This document shows, piece by piece, positions 36,689 to 45,046 of a stretch of DNA of 59,184 bases. The stretch lies in NCBI GenBank assembly GCA_016290595.1, contig JAEEUR010000003.1:1-59184 (forward strand). Reading direction: 5' to 3'. The notes beneath the pieces are model-generated. The model did no database searches. It had not been told where the DNA came from and saw only the letters and a list, made by a program, of their open reading frames with translations. Position 1 is the stretch's first letter. The number at the start of each line of letters is the position of its first letter. The stretch is from Lachnospiraceae bacterium (GTDB lineage: Bacteria > Bacillota > Clostridia > Lachnospirales > Lachnospiraceae). A program made the translations under genes and the position numbers.

Positions 36689-38673
36689 AAAATCTGTTTC
36701 TGATACTTTTAAACATCAGCCTTTCCGCCTCGGTCGTGGCGCTTTTCGTTATCTTGCTGCGCGCCGTCTTCCGGAAGGCGCCGCGCAGTCTGATTTGCGG
36801 CCTGTGGCTGCTGGTGGCGCTTCGGCTGTTGATTCCGGTGTTTCCGGAGAGCAGCTTCTCGCTGATTCCGAAGCAGCTGGGCGACGGCAGCATCGTCCGG
36901 GAAATAAGCGGTGAAACCGCAGAAAAACCTGATCAGATGGTCGTTTCGCAGAACAGCCCGTATCAGGAACCGTTTTGGACGCAGTACAATGCGTCGGGAA
37001 ACAGGACGGATCCCCTGCCGGAACAGCCAGGCCAGGTTTCTTCCGCAGAAAAGCAGCCGGCGGCTCAAAATCCCGTGACAGAGCCGGGAAAAACAAAGGT
37101 GGAAATCCTGACGGCTCTGTCAGCAGTGTGGCTGGTCGGCGCGGGGCTGATGCTGCTGTATACGGTGTTCAGCTATCTGCACATCTGGAAACAGACAAGA
37201 ACCGCCGTCTGGCAGGGCGAAAACGTCTTCCTTTGCGACGCGGCAGCCTCGCCTTTCCTTTTCGGGCTGTTCAGGCCCAGAATATACCTCCCCTTCGGGA
37301 TGAAGGAAGAGGCGCGGGAGTGCGTGCTGGCGCATGAAAAGGCACACATCAGGCGGATGGATCCGTTCTGGAAGCTGCTGGGCTTCCTGCTGCTTGCGCT
37401 GCACTGGTTTAATCCGATCCTCTGGCTTTCCTTTGCCCTGTTCAGCCGGGATATCGAAAGAGCCTGCGACGAGCGGGTGATCCGGAACGCATCTCTGGAA
37501 TACCGGAAGACGTATTCCGCCACGCTTTTGTCTGTCGGCGCGTTCTCACGGAGTCTGCGTGCCTGCCCCCTGGCTTTCGGCGGACTCAGTGTGATGAGCC
37601 GCATCCGGGCGGTCCTGAATTATCGGAAGCCGTCCTTCTGGCTGGTCTGTCTGCTGGCGGTGGGGATGATCGTTGTTTCGGCAGGCGCACTGACGAATCC
37701 CAAAGGAAATGAAGGGGAACAAATCCCGGCGGAGAGTGTTCCGGAAAGCACAGAGGCGCATCGGGTCTCTTCAGACGATGCAAATTCGCTCCCGGATGAA
37801 AGGGAAGCAAAAACAACACAAACACCGAGCGAATCTCTGCCGCAGTCCGATTCACCGATCATTACGATGTCGTATATACGGTATACCCCGGAAGAGGCTA
37901 TGGCAAATGCCACGCATATTATTAATGCGAGGTACGAAAAAAAAGAAATATACGGGTGGCACGGATATCAAGGGTATTACTATGTTTTTGAGCCGGTAAG
38001 TATTATTAAAGGGACGCTGGAAGAGAGTGACAGAAAAAAGATAATTGTTGTTCCAATCATGGAAACGATTGATGACAATAATATTGATAAACAGGACCCG
38101 TTTGAACCCGGTACTCTATATTTACTCTGCCTTGAGAAACACAAAGGGGTTTATAGTGAATATAACAAATATTGTCAGTTGAGCAAATGGACGGTTTCAG
38201 AAAAGGATGAGGACTGGAATGATTATCAAAATAAAGCATTAGTGATTTCAAAAGACACAAATAGTACGCCAGATTATTATGGTACGCCCTATACAGAGTC
38301 CCAAAATGTGAAAGAAATAGCAGATTATGCCACCGCTGTTTTTGTAGTAAGGATAGATTCTGTCTTTACAGAAGGTTACATTAGCCCGACAACAGTATAC
38401 AGATGTACGGTTACAAAGACCGTTCGCAACACACCGAACAACGGAGGCAAAATCCTGATAACGCTTTTTGACAATACTGTTCAAATCGGCGAAGAATACC
38501 TGATTCTTCTGGCAGAAGTCTCGGAAAGTTCAAAAATTTATGCCCTGGCAGCCAGAGAAAACGCGGTCTTTTCTCTGGAAGAAATCGCAGAGAATGCTGC
38601 TATTGCGGAGCTGTATGCACAGGCAGAAGAATATACAGCATCTGAATCCGGGACAACGGTCCCCGATCCGTAA
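36685..38673 (+). CDS. BlaR1-type M56 peptidase with novel extracellular tandem domain
   Basis: 662 residues. The N-terminal 330 residues form the BlaR1/MecR1 zinc-protease part: membrane helices, zinc motif HEKAH (217-221) and SFALFSRDIERACDERVIR. A helix near 316-333 leads outside. Then comes a Ser/Pro/Glu linker (338-385) and two tandem beta-rich units (about 395-500 and 550-640) related to the lipoprotein at 34912. The usual penicillin-binding sensor is absent: there is no SxxK/KTG. The gene is composite: the 5' two thirds are GC-rich and nucleotides about 37860-38560 are AT-rich. It probably senses an unknown signal and cleaves the BlaI repressor. Confidence 0.82.
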   Translation: MKNLFLILLNISLSASVVALFVILLRAVFRKAPRSLICGLWLLVALRLLIPVFPESSFSLIPKQLGDGSIVREISGETAEKPDQMVVSQNSPYQEPFWTQYNASGNRTDPLPEQPGQVSSAEKQPAAQNPVTEPGKTKVEILTALSAVWLVGAGLMLLYTVFSYLHIWKQTRTAVWQGENVFLCDAAASPFLFGLFRPRIYLPFGMKEEARECVLAHEKAHIRRMDPFWKLLGFLLLALHWFNPILWLSFALFSRDIERACDERVIRNASLEYRKTYSATLLSVGAFSRSLRACPLAFGGLSVMSRIRAVLNYRKPSFWLVCLLAVGMIVVSAGALTNPKGNEGEQIPAESVPESTEAHRVSSDDANSLPDEREAKTTQTPSESLPQSDSPIITMSYIRYTPEEAMANATHIINARYEKKEIYGWHGYQGYYYVFEPVSIIKGTLEESDRKKIIVVPIMETIDDNNIDKQDPFEPGTLYLLCLEKHKGVYSEYNKYCQLSKWTVSEKDEDWNDYQNKALVISKDTNSTPDYYGTPYTESQNVKEIADYATAVFVVRIDSVFTEGYISPTTVYRCTVTKTVRNTPNNGGKILITLFDNTVQIGEEYLILLAEVSESSKIYALAARENAVFSLEEIAENAAIAELYAQAEEYTASESGTTVPDP

Positions 38674-38794
38674 GATAAGCGTATTTAGAATGAAAAAAAG
38701 AACGGTCTCATATCACAGAAAGAGAACATAAAGGACCAAATTTGCAGATGAATGCGCTTATACAGAAAAGAAATATCAAGACAAGGGGGATATA

Positions 38795-38863
38795 ATGCGA
38801 TTACAGAACATACTGTGGAAAAGACTTCCCCCATATTGCAGGGGGATGCTATGCAAAAAATAG
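38795..38863 (+). CDS. Possible 22-codon leader peptide overlapping next gene
   Basis: MRLQNILWKRLPPYCRGMLC plus KK, with AAGGGGGATATA upstream of its ATG. A CCCCC (38828-38832) / GGGGG (38841-38845) hairpin inside it hides the ribosome-binding site of the downstream ATG at 38851, and the leader stops inside that gene. Translation of the leader would open the hairpin, i.e. translational coupling. Speculative but well placed. Confidence 0.3.
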   Translation: MRLQNILWKRLPPYCRGMLCKK

Positions 38864-39117
38864 AAAAATACAGAATTTGGCTTAAATGGAGGTTCTATAT
38901 TGCATCACCGGGCGTTATTGTGTTTTTGTTAGGGTCTCTGTTATGGAACAAGTGGCTGGCTCTTGCAGGGCTGAATTTATTACTGGCGGCCAATATCGTC
39001 AAAATCTGTTTATGGCGCTGCCCCTGCTGTAATAAGCCGATCGGGTGGGTGCCAACCCTGCGAGGAAAATACCCGTATAAGTGTACCTATTATGGGCAGG
39101 AATTTATGCTGAAATAA
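38851..39117 (+). CDS. Small membrane protein with degenerate zinc-ribbon motif
   Basis: 88 residues from MQKIEKYRIWLKWRF. Two membrane helices (about 16-30 and 34-52) are followed by a CPCCNKPIG half and CTYYG, where a zinc ribbon would have CxxCG; one Cys is replaced by Tyr, so metal binding is probably impaired. I do not recognise a family. AGGGGGAT precedes the ATG. In-frame sequence upstream reaches 38752 but is not favoured. Followed by a terminator at 39192. Confidence 0.6.
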   Translation: MQKIEKYRIWLKWRFYIASPGVIVFLLGSLLWNKWLALAGLNLLLAANIVKICLWRCPCCNKPIGWVPTLRGKYPYKCTYYGQEFMLK

Positions 39118-39191
39118 AGGGGAAGAGAACAATGATTATGGGGTTAAAGAGGGGATAAAAAGGGTTCAGAATATAAGAAAATAAAGGCGCG

Positions 39192-39224
39192 AGTGCAAAG
39201 CATTGTGATGTTTTGCACTTTTTT
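39192..39224 (+). terminator. Rho-independent terminator
   Basis: AGTGCAAA (39192-39199) pairs with TTTGCACT (39212-39219); a T run ends it at 39219-39224. Ends the AT-rich island transcript ahead of the fic promoter. Confidence 0.8.
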
Positions 39225-39287
39225 ATTCGGCGGAGGCAGACGGCCGCTATCGGCTGAATAAAAACGAGTTTGCGTGAGAAAAACACC

Positions 39288-39316
39288 TTGATAAACAGCC
39301 GATAAGGCGTTATACT
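39288..39316 (+). promoter_or_regulatory. fic promoter
   Basis: TTGATA (39288-39293), 17-nt spacer, TATACT (39311-39316). Start of transcription expected near 39323, 22 nt before the ATG, with GGAAAAGGAG as the ribosome-binding site. Confidence 0.65.
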
Positions 39317-39344
39317 TATCCTGTAAAGGAAAAGGAGTTGCATC

Positions 39345-40232
39345 ATGGATTACACGTCGGTCAGAGAAACAGCAGAAAAATGGGGGATCACGGAACGGGT
39401 CGTCCGTGGATACTGCGCAGACGGAAGGATCGAGGGGGCCTATCTGAAGGGAAAAACCTGGAATATCCCGGAAAATGCAGAGAAACCGGCCCGAAAAGAA
39501 AGGCAGCGGCTGATCCCGGCAGATCTTCTCGGTCGGCTGCGGCTGGAAAAGGAGCAGGGAATATCCGGCGGGATCTATCATAAGATCCAGATCGAGATGA
39601 CTTATAATTCAAATCATATGGAAGGCAGCTGCCTGACACACGAGCAGACACGGTTCATCTTTGAAACAAATACGGTCGGAGTAACGGACGGGGACGTCCG
39701 TGTGGACGATATCATAGAGACGGTAAACCATTTTCGCTGTATCGACGCCGTGATCGGGTGGGCGGAGCGTCCGCTTTCTGAAAATATGCTCAAACAGCTG
39801 CACCGGATGCTAAAAACCGAAACGGCGGACAGCCGGAAAAAATGGTTCGCCGTTGGAGAATACAAACGGGTAGTGAACGAGGTCGGCGGCCTGCCTACGG
39901 TTTCGCCCAGGGAGGTGCCGGCAAGAATGAAGGCGCTGATGGCAGACTATCGGTCTCTGCATAAGCCGGAACTGGATGATCTGCTGGAGTTTCATTACCG
40001 CTTTGAACGGATCCACCCCTTCCAGGACGGAAACGGCCGGATCGGGCGGCTGATCCTGTTGAAAGAATGCCTGAAAAACGGGATCGTTCCGTTTATCATA
40101 GAAGACGAGATGAAATGGTATTATTACCGCGGACTGCGCGAATGGGAAAAGGAGCGCGGTTTTCTGCGGGAGACCTGTCTGGCGGCGCAGGACCGCTTCC
40201 GGGCCTGGATGGAATATTTTGAACTGCATTGA
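39345..40232 (+). CDS. Fic domain protein with N-terminal helix-turn-helix
   Basis: 295 residues. Residues 1-50 look like an excisionase/MerR-type DNA-binding domain (TSVRETAEKWGITERVVRGYCADGRIEGAY). The Fic core has the active-site motif HPFQDGNGRIGR (about residues 224-235), which transfers AMP from ATP to target proteins. The inhibitory helix motif SNHMEG ((S/T)xxxE(G/N) type) lies N-terminal to the core, so it is a self-inhibited class II Fic. The targets are unknown. It could be a stand-alone Fic or the toxin of a Fic-type module; no separate antitoxin gene is seen. Confidence 0.9.
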   Translation: MDYTSVRETAEKWGITERVVRGYCADGRIEGAYLKGKTWNIPENAEKPARKERQRLIPADLLGRLRLEKEQGISGGIYHKIQIEMTYNSNHMEGSCLTHEQTRFIFETNTVGVTDGDVRVDDIIETVNHFRCIDAVIGWAERPLSENMLKQLHRMLKTETADSRKKWFAVGEYKRVVNEVGGLPTVSPREVPARMKALMADYRSLHKPELDDLLEFHYRFERIHPFQDGNGRIGRLILLKECLKNGIVPFIIEDEMKWYYYRGLREWEKERGFLRETCLAAQDRFRAWMEYFELH

Positions 40233-40258
40233 GATATTCTCTTCTAAATCCGTAATAT
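40229..40258 (+). promoter_or_regulatory. Possible promoter of the first ECF sigma unit
   Basis: TTGAGA (40229-40234) overlapping the fic stop, 18-nt spacer, TAATAT (40253-40258). Housekeeping-type, imperfect. AAAGGAGGG precedes the TTG start at 40292. Confidence 0.4.
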
Positions 40259-40291
40259 AAGGGTAAAAGACCCGGAAAGGAGGGCAGACGC

Positions 40292-40849
40292 TTGGAAGAT
40301 AAGAAAATCGTAGACCTGTTCTTTGAGCGCTCGGAGCAGGGGATCGCCGAACTGTCGGAAAAATACGGCCCCCTCCTGAACAGAATCGCCGAAAACATCC
40401 TGGGCAGCCGGCAGGACGCCGAGGAGTGCGTGAACGACACGTATCTGGCCGTCTGGAACACGGTGCCGCCGAAGCGGCCGGACCCGCTCGTCAGCTACGT
40501 GTGCCGCATCGTCCGCAATCTGGCCCTCAAAAAGTACCACGCAAACACCGCGAAAAAGCGGAACAGCACGTACGACGTGGCGCTGGAGGAGATCGCGGAC
40601 TGCTTCCCTGCCGCCGCTTCCGTGGAGGAGGCGCTGGAGGCGAAGGAGACGGCGGCCCTCATCAACGCTTTCCTGGAGACGCTGGACGAGGCGGGCCGGG
40701 TCCTGTTCGTGCGGCGCTGGTGGTATTCCGAGTCGATAGAGGCGCTGGCCGCGCTGTTTCAGACGAGCCGGCACAACGTTTCGGTGCGGCTGTCCCGCAT
40801 CCGGAAGGCCCTGAAGAAGTACCTGGAAAAGGAGGGAGTATCCTTATGA
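40292..40849 (+). CDS. ECF-type RNA polymerase sigma factor (first of two)
   Basis: 185 residues. Sigma region 2 (NRIAENILGSRQDAEECVNDTYLAVWNTVPPKRPDPLVSYVCRIVRNLALKKY) and region 4 (LFVRRWWYSESIEALAALFQTSRHNVSVRLSRIRKAL) are clear; region 3 is absent. Start TTG at 40292 with GGAGG 7 nt upstream. It overlaps the next gene by 4 nt (ATGA), which probably encodes its membrane regulator. Environmental trigger unknown. Confidence 0.93.
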   Translation: MEDKKIVDLFFERSEQGIAELSEKYGPLLNRIAENILGSRQDAEECVNDTYLAVWNTVPPKRPDPLVSYVCRIVRNLALKKYHANTAKKRNSTYDVALEEIADCFPAAASVEEALEAKETAALINAFLETLDEAGRVLFVRRWWYSESIEALAALFQTSRHNVSVRLSRIRKALKKYLEKEGVSL

Positions 40850-42378
40850 AGAAAGAAAAAGTATCCGAAGTCATCTCGCAGATCGATGATAAATATATTG
40901 CGGAGGCGGCCGCCTTTGCGGGCGGGCAGGAGGCATCCGGCGTGCGTGCGGCGCAGGAAAATGCGGCCGGGAAAAAGCCGCTTCGCTTCCGTTTCGGACT
41001 GGCGGCGGCCTGTCTGGCGGCGGTGCTGCTGATCGGGACCGGCGCCTTTGCCATCCGCGCCGAAGCGAAGGAATATCACGCAGCCATCCTGTTTTTTGAG
41101 GAAAACGGCCTGTCCGCGGAAGGCCTTTCGCGCGCCGAGATCAAGGCGGTCTACCGGGATATCACCACGAAGAGCTTTACTTACGGCAAAACGGCCGAGG
41201 TGATAAAGCAGGCGGTTCCCGGCTTTGAGATCGCGCAGAAGGAGCCGACGCCCGAGGAGCTGGCCCTCGCATGGCAGCAGAAGACGCAGATCGTCGACGG
41301 GTTCGATCCCGCCGTCGATCCCCGCCTGGGGCCCGGCATCCGCTATATACGGGAGGAAGTGCACCGGGAGACCTGGAATGAACAGACCGGCAGCTTTGAA
41401 AAGAGCATCCTGAAATGCTACCGGGACCGGCAGCTCGTCTGGACGGCGGAATTTACGTTTTTCTGGGTGACCGGCTGCGAGCATCTTTCGGAAGGGACCG
41501 TGGTCTGGGGACAGACGCCCCCTTTGTCTTCCGCGCAGAAAAGACTTTTGTGGCTCGCTTTCGTGGATGAGAGCGGGAAGATCCTCTGGCAGCAGTGCTA
41601 CGATCACGCTTTTACGGACGAGTATGCGGCAGCCGTGCTGGAAAACGACGACGGGACCTGGGCCGTCATCAGCCGGGGCGATCTGAAATTCGTGTGCCTC
41701 GTTACCGTGGACCGGAACGGGAAAGAGCTGAGCTTCCGAAAGACGGAAGTGGGCAATCTCGGGATCTGGAACGCGGCGCGGTTCGGGGACGGGTATATCC
41801 TGCATCTGGGCAGCTATATTGAAGGAGATTACGCGCACCTGTACCGGATGGACCGGGAGGGGAATCTGACCGAAAATTTCTTCTATGAGGGCGACGGCTG
41901 CACGTATCATATCGTGGATATGGCGGAGTTCGGTGGACAGGTGTATCTTTCCACCTATGCGGTGCCGGAGCAGAACGCGCCCGGCTTCGGACGCGAGGAG
42001 ATCGCGGATATTCTGGAGTATGCTTTTAACAGGATGCAGGAAGGATGGGAACCCAACGACGCGTTAATGTTTTCCGACGAAGAACTGATCCGCCGCGTCC
42101 GGGACAACTATACGGCGGTCCTTCTGATCTGCGATCCGGAGGGCGGCGCGCCGCAGACCTTCTGGTCCGTGAACGGGTCCCGGGGCGGAAAGCTGGCCGC
42201 AAGCGACGGCGGGCAGTTGGAATGGGACGTGGAGAGCATCGTTTACGCGTTCTATTCGCCGGCGACCAGCGCGTTTTCCATCGGCGGCAGCTGCAGCGTG
42301 TTCCGCTACACCTTTAATGCGGAGGGCGGCCTGACCGGCCAGACGGAGACCGGAGAAACGGCGAGTTTTCAGAGATAA
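40846..42378 (+). CDS. Membrane anti-sigma-like/extracellular sensor protein
   Basis: 510 residues from MKKEKVSEVISQIDDKYIAEAA. A short cytoplasmic segment (1-48), which has the IDDKY pattern common next to ECF factors in Firmicutes, one membrane helix (about 50-67), then a 440-residue exported part rich in beta structure (PQTFWSVNGSRGG near the end). No zinc-binding anti-sigma motif is present. It would hold the upstream sigma factor inactive through the cytoplasmic part; that is inferred from position. GGAGGGAG lies before the ATG. A longer in-frame reading back to 40426 overlaps the sigma gene and is rejected. Confidence 0.75.
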   Translation: MKKEKVSEVISQIDDKYIAEAAAFAGGQEASGVRAAQENAAGKKPLRFRFGLAAACLAAVLLIGTGAFAIRAEAKEYHAAILFFEENGLSAEGLSRAEIKAVYRDITTKSFTYGKTAEVIKQAVPGFEIAQKEPTPEELALAWQQKTQIVDGFDPAVDPRLGPGIRYIREEVHRETWNEQTGSFEKSILKCYRDRQLVWTAEFTFFWVTGCEHLSEGTVVWGQTPPLSSAQKRLLWLAFVDESGKILWQQCYDHAFTDEYAAAVLENDDGTWAVISRGDLKFVCLVTVDRNGKELSFRKTEVGNLGIWNAARFGDGYILHLGSYIEGDYAHLYRMDREGNLTENFFYEGDGCTYHIVDMAEFGGQVYLSTYAVPEQNAPGFGREEIADILEYAFNRMQEGWEPNDALMFSDEELIRRVRDNYTAVLLICDPEGGAPQTFWSVNGSRGGKLAASDGGQLEWDVESIVYAFYSPATSAFSIGGSCSVFRYTFNAEGGLTGQTETGETASFQR

Positions 42379-42388
42379 ATAAAATTGT

Positions 42389-42416
42389 TGTAAGATTTTT
42401 CCTCTTTCCAACGAAT
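42389..42416 (+). promoter_or_regulatory. Putative ECF-type promoter of second sigma gene
   Basis: TGTAAG (42389-42394) and ACGAAT (42411-42416) spaced 16 nt, the general shape of ECF promoters (GTAA/AAC-type -35 and CGA/CGT-type -10). Placed 35 nt before the second sigma ATG, it suggests autoregulation. No similar pair is seen upstream of the first sigma gene. Confidence 0.4.
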
Positions 42417-42451
42417 TATAAACAGAAAGGATCCTTTTTTCGGAGGGCGCT

Positions 42452-43000
42452 ATGCGGGAGCAGGAGCTCTTTAACCTGATACGGCAAGACCCGAACAGCG
42501 GCTTTGAAAAGCTGATGCGTGAGTACGGCGAGCTGGCGGCTTCCGTGGCGCGGGGCCTTCTGCTTCCGGCCGGATTGGATGAGGCGGACGTGGAGGACTG
42601 CCTGGCGGAAAGCCTGGTCGAACTGTACCGGAAACGGGACGGGCTGGATCCGGAAAAAGGGAGCCTGAAGGCGCTTTTCTGCAGTATCGCGCGGCACAAG
42701 GCACTGGATAAGCTCCGCAGCCGCCGGGAGAGCGTCCCGCTGGAATCGCTTCCGGAGCGGCCGGACGGGCTGTCTCTGGAGGAGCGCTTCGCTGAAGAGG
42801 ATCTGCGCGAAAGAGTCCTGGCAGCGGTAAAGGCGCTGCCGGAGCCGGAGCGGGAGATCCTTCTGCGGAAGTACTATCTGGGGCAGAGCTCGAAGGAGAT
42901 CGCCGAAAAGCTGGGATTGAAGCCCGGAACGGTGGACGTCAAGGCGCACCGCGCCGTGCGGATCCTGAAGGCCAGACTGGGGGAAGAGGAAAATGAGTGA
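42452..43000 (+). CDS. ECF-type RNA polymerase sigma factor (second)
   Basis: 182 residues. Region 2 (VARGLLLPAGLDEADVEDCLAESLVELYRKRDGLDPEKGSLKALFCSIARHKALDKLRSRR) and region 4 (ALPEPEREILLRKYYLGQSSKEIAEKLGLKPGTVDVKAHRAVRILKARLG) are intact. CGGAGGGC lies before the ATG. It differs from the first sigma gene, so the pair is not a recent duplicate. Overlaps the next gene by 8 nt. Confidence 0.94.
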   Translation: MREQELFNLIRQDPNSGFEKLMREYGELAASVARGLLLPAGLDEADVEDCLAESLVELYRKRDGLDPEKGSLKALFCSIARHKALDKLRSRRESVPLESLPERPDGLSLEERFAEEDLRERVLAAVKALPEPEREILLRKYYLGQSSKEIAEKLGLKPGTVDVKAHRAVRILKARLGEEENE

Positions 43001-44018
43001 AGAAAGAAAAGAGATCTGGGAGCTGCTTTCCGAAGAGGAAATGGCAGAGCTTCTGGAACCGATAAAAGAAAAAGCCCCGGAAAAGGCCTTCTCCGGCCGG
43101 GTGGCGGAAAAGGCGGCGGCGCTTCTGGAAACCTGGACGGCGAAAGAGCCGGCGGAAGTCCGGAAACCCGCAAGGGGGAAGGGGTCCCCCTTCTTGCGGT
43201 GGGCGATCCCGGCGGCCTGCCTGCTGCTGGCACTGGGCGGCCTGGTCCTCGGCCCGCAGACGTTTCCGAGCAGAAAGGAAACGGCGCAGACGACGGAAGC
43301 GCAGACCAAAACGCCGGAAACCGCCCTGAGCTACTACACGACGGTCCTCACCGCCTCTGAGGCGAAAATGACGGATGAGCCGACGCTGCAGGCGCCGCCG
43401 ACGCAGCAGGGGAATGAACAAAATCCGTTGGAAGTGCTGGAAGAATCCGGGCAAACGTCCGCCTCTCCGGGGGTTCCGCCGATCAGTGTGAAATTTGAAA
43501 GCCGGGACGATATCAGGCTGCTTTTGTCCTTCGGACCGGAGCTGTCCGAGGAGGAAGCGCAGCAGTACAACGCTTCTCCGGGTCGGGGTGTGGATCGTGA
43601 TTCTTACGAAAAGGTGTATGCCTGGCTGAAGGAAATGCCGCTGCCGGAAAGCGAAGAGTGGCTGACCTGGAACATGTATATCTACCCGGATCGGGGCCGG
43701 GAATACGCGTTTTTCGGCTTTGACGCCGGCAGAGGCTCTGTTTTCTGGGTCGGAATCGATCTTTCGGGAAGCGATCCGCAGGAAAAGCTGAAAGAAGCGG
43801 CGGATCGGAACGGATATCAGCTGGAAGCCGTGGAAAACCCGAACGTAGAAGCGCTGTATTACTGCCGCCCGGCACAGCAGTATTCGATAGAAATGTATTA
43901 CGGGATCGTCGACGGATACTTTTTCTCGCTCAGATGCGCCCGCGCGGAAGAGGCGTATCGGAATCAGGTCGCCTCAACGCTGCACTTTATTAAAGCAGGG
44001 GAAATCGGGTCAGATTGA
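42993..44018 (+). CDS. Membrane protein, probable regulator of second ECF sigma
   Basis: 341 residues. A cytoplasmic N-terminal region (1-65) with acidic helices (EEEMAELLEPIKEKAPEKAFSGRVAEKA), one membrane helix (about 67-85), a Thr/Pro-rich linker, then an exported domain (170-330) with no family I can name. Overlapping the sigma stop by 8 nt implies coupled translation and a stoichiometric anti-sigma role (inferred). Ends 9 nt past the stop of the gene on the opposite strand. Confidence 0.72.
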   Translation: MSEERKEIWELLSEEEMAELLEPIKEKAPEKAFSGRVAEKAAALLETWTAKEPAEVRKPARGKGSPFLRWAIPAACLLLALGGLVLGPQTFPSRKETAQTTEAQTKTPETALSYYTTVLTASEAKMTDEPTLQAPPTQQGNEQNPLEVLEESGQTSASPGVPPISVKFESRDDIRLLLSFGPELSEEEAQQYNASPGRGVDRDSYEKVYAWLKEMPLPESEEWLTWNMYIYPDRGREYAFFGFDAGRGSVFWVGIDLSGSDPQEKLKEAADRNGYQLEAVENPNVEALYYCRPAQQYSIEMYYGIVDGYFFSLRCARAEEAYRNQVASTLHFIKAGEIGSD

Positions 44019-44846
44019 TTCTTCCGGCTCCATCTCGCCCATGCGGGCGATGATGAGGCGGACGGGCGCGTCGGGGACGCCGGAAGCCGAGCAGAGCGTG
44101 AAGGGCCGGCGGTTTTCGCCTTCGATCAGGAAGGGCTCACCCTCTTTTAAGAGGAATTCACGCCGGTGCGGGCCGATCTGCGCGGAAAGCAGGGCGGAAC
44201 CCTCCGCCACGTACAGCAGCGTATCGCGTATGCCCCGCTCCGGCAGGATCAGTTCGGGCGTTAGTCCGATCGAAAGCGTTTCCAGACGGCCGAAGGCCTT
44301 CCCTTTGCGCAGCATCAGGTTGAAATCCGTGCAGCAGCCGCGGGAAATGGTGGCGTCGGCGCCGTCGAAGCAGTGGACCCGGTAAGGGGGCAGATGGATC
44401 TCCGGGCCGCCGCTGTGGGCGATATGCATCTCACCTTTTAAGGTCGCGATGAAGCGGTAATAATCCGGCAGGGCCGTGAAGTCGGATTCCTCGTTCTCCA
44501 CAGTGGCGGAGCTGATGCGCCAGAGGAAATTGCGGTCCGGATATTCCGCCTCACGGGGCCAGATCAGGTACTGGGTCGTGAAGCCGCCGGACCAGGCGGT
44601 GGTGCGGAAATCACAGGCAGGCACATGGAAAAAGCTCACCGGTTTATGATCCTCCGGCAGCAGTTCGACAGCGGCGATCTCCTCTTCGCGGAAGAGCCAT
44701 TCTTCCATCTGAAGCATATCGTCCGTGAGGCCGAATTCAGATTCCATAAATTCCGCATCGTTAAAAAGGACTTCGCCTTCAAAGACGTCGCCGTTTTCGA
44801 AAAAAATACGCACGGATTTGTCGTCATAAACGGACAGCTTGTTCAT
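44010..44846 (-). CDS. HutD/Ves-type cupin protein with N-terminal extension
   Basis: 278 residues. Residues about 66-278 match the HutD/Ves cupin family (FFHVPACDFRTTAWSGGFTTQYLIWPREAEYPDRNFLWRISSATVE, then CTDFNLMLRKG). The family is linked to histidine use in some bacteria and to cold growth (Ves) in E. coli; function is not established. A 65-residue N-terminal domain (SVRIFFENGDVFEGEVLFND..ESEFGLTDDMLQMEEWLF) is additional and resembles a small beta/Sm-like fold. No hut genes are nearby. The ATG has AGGAGG upstream. Convergent with the second anti-sigma gene, overlapping by 9 nt. Confidence 0.75.
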   Translation of the reverse strand: MNKLSVYDDKSVRIFFENGDVFEGEVLFNDAEFMESEFGLTDDMLQMEEWLFREEEIAAVELLPEDHKPVSFFHVPACDFRTTAWSGGFTTQYLIWPREAEYPDRNFLWRISSATVENEESDFTALPDYYRFIATLKGEMHIAHSGGPEIHLPPYRVHCFDGADATISRGCCTDFNLMLRKGKAFGRLETLSIGLTPELILPERGIRDTLLYVAEGSALLSAQIGPHRREFLLKEGEPFLIEGENRRPFTLCSASGVPDAPVRLIIARMGEMEPEESI

Positions 44847-45046
44847 ACGCGCCTCCTGTAGTAGAATAAAAAAACAGGGTCAACCGGTGGAAATCAGATT
44901 TTTTCGTTGCGGGTGAGGTAATAGTAGCACAGACGGAACGAACGCGCAACATTTTTCGGATACGGGTTGTATTATATTCAGAGAAGGCAATTTTTAGAGA
45001 CGGCGCCGTTCCGTCGGGACGGACGGAAAAAGAAAGGAGAGCAGCC

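Noticed and set aside
36685-38673. Methicillin/beta-lactam resistance locus (mecR1/blaR1)
   Set aside because: The penicillin-sensing domain and a beta-lactamase or PBP2a gene are missing.
40426-40845. Upstream extension of the membrane sensor gene
   Set aside because: It is sigma-factor coding DNA in another frame. The real start is ATG 40846 with GGAGGGAG.
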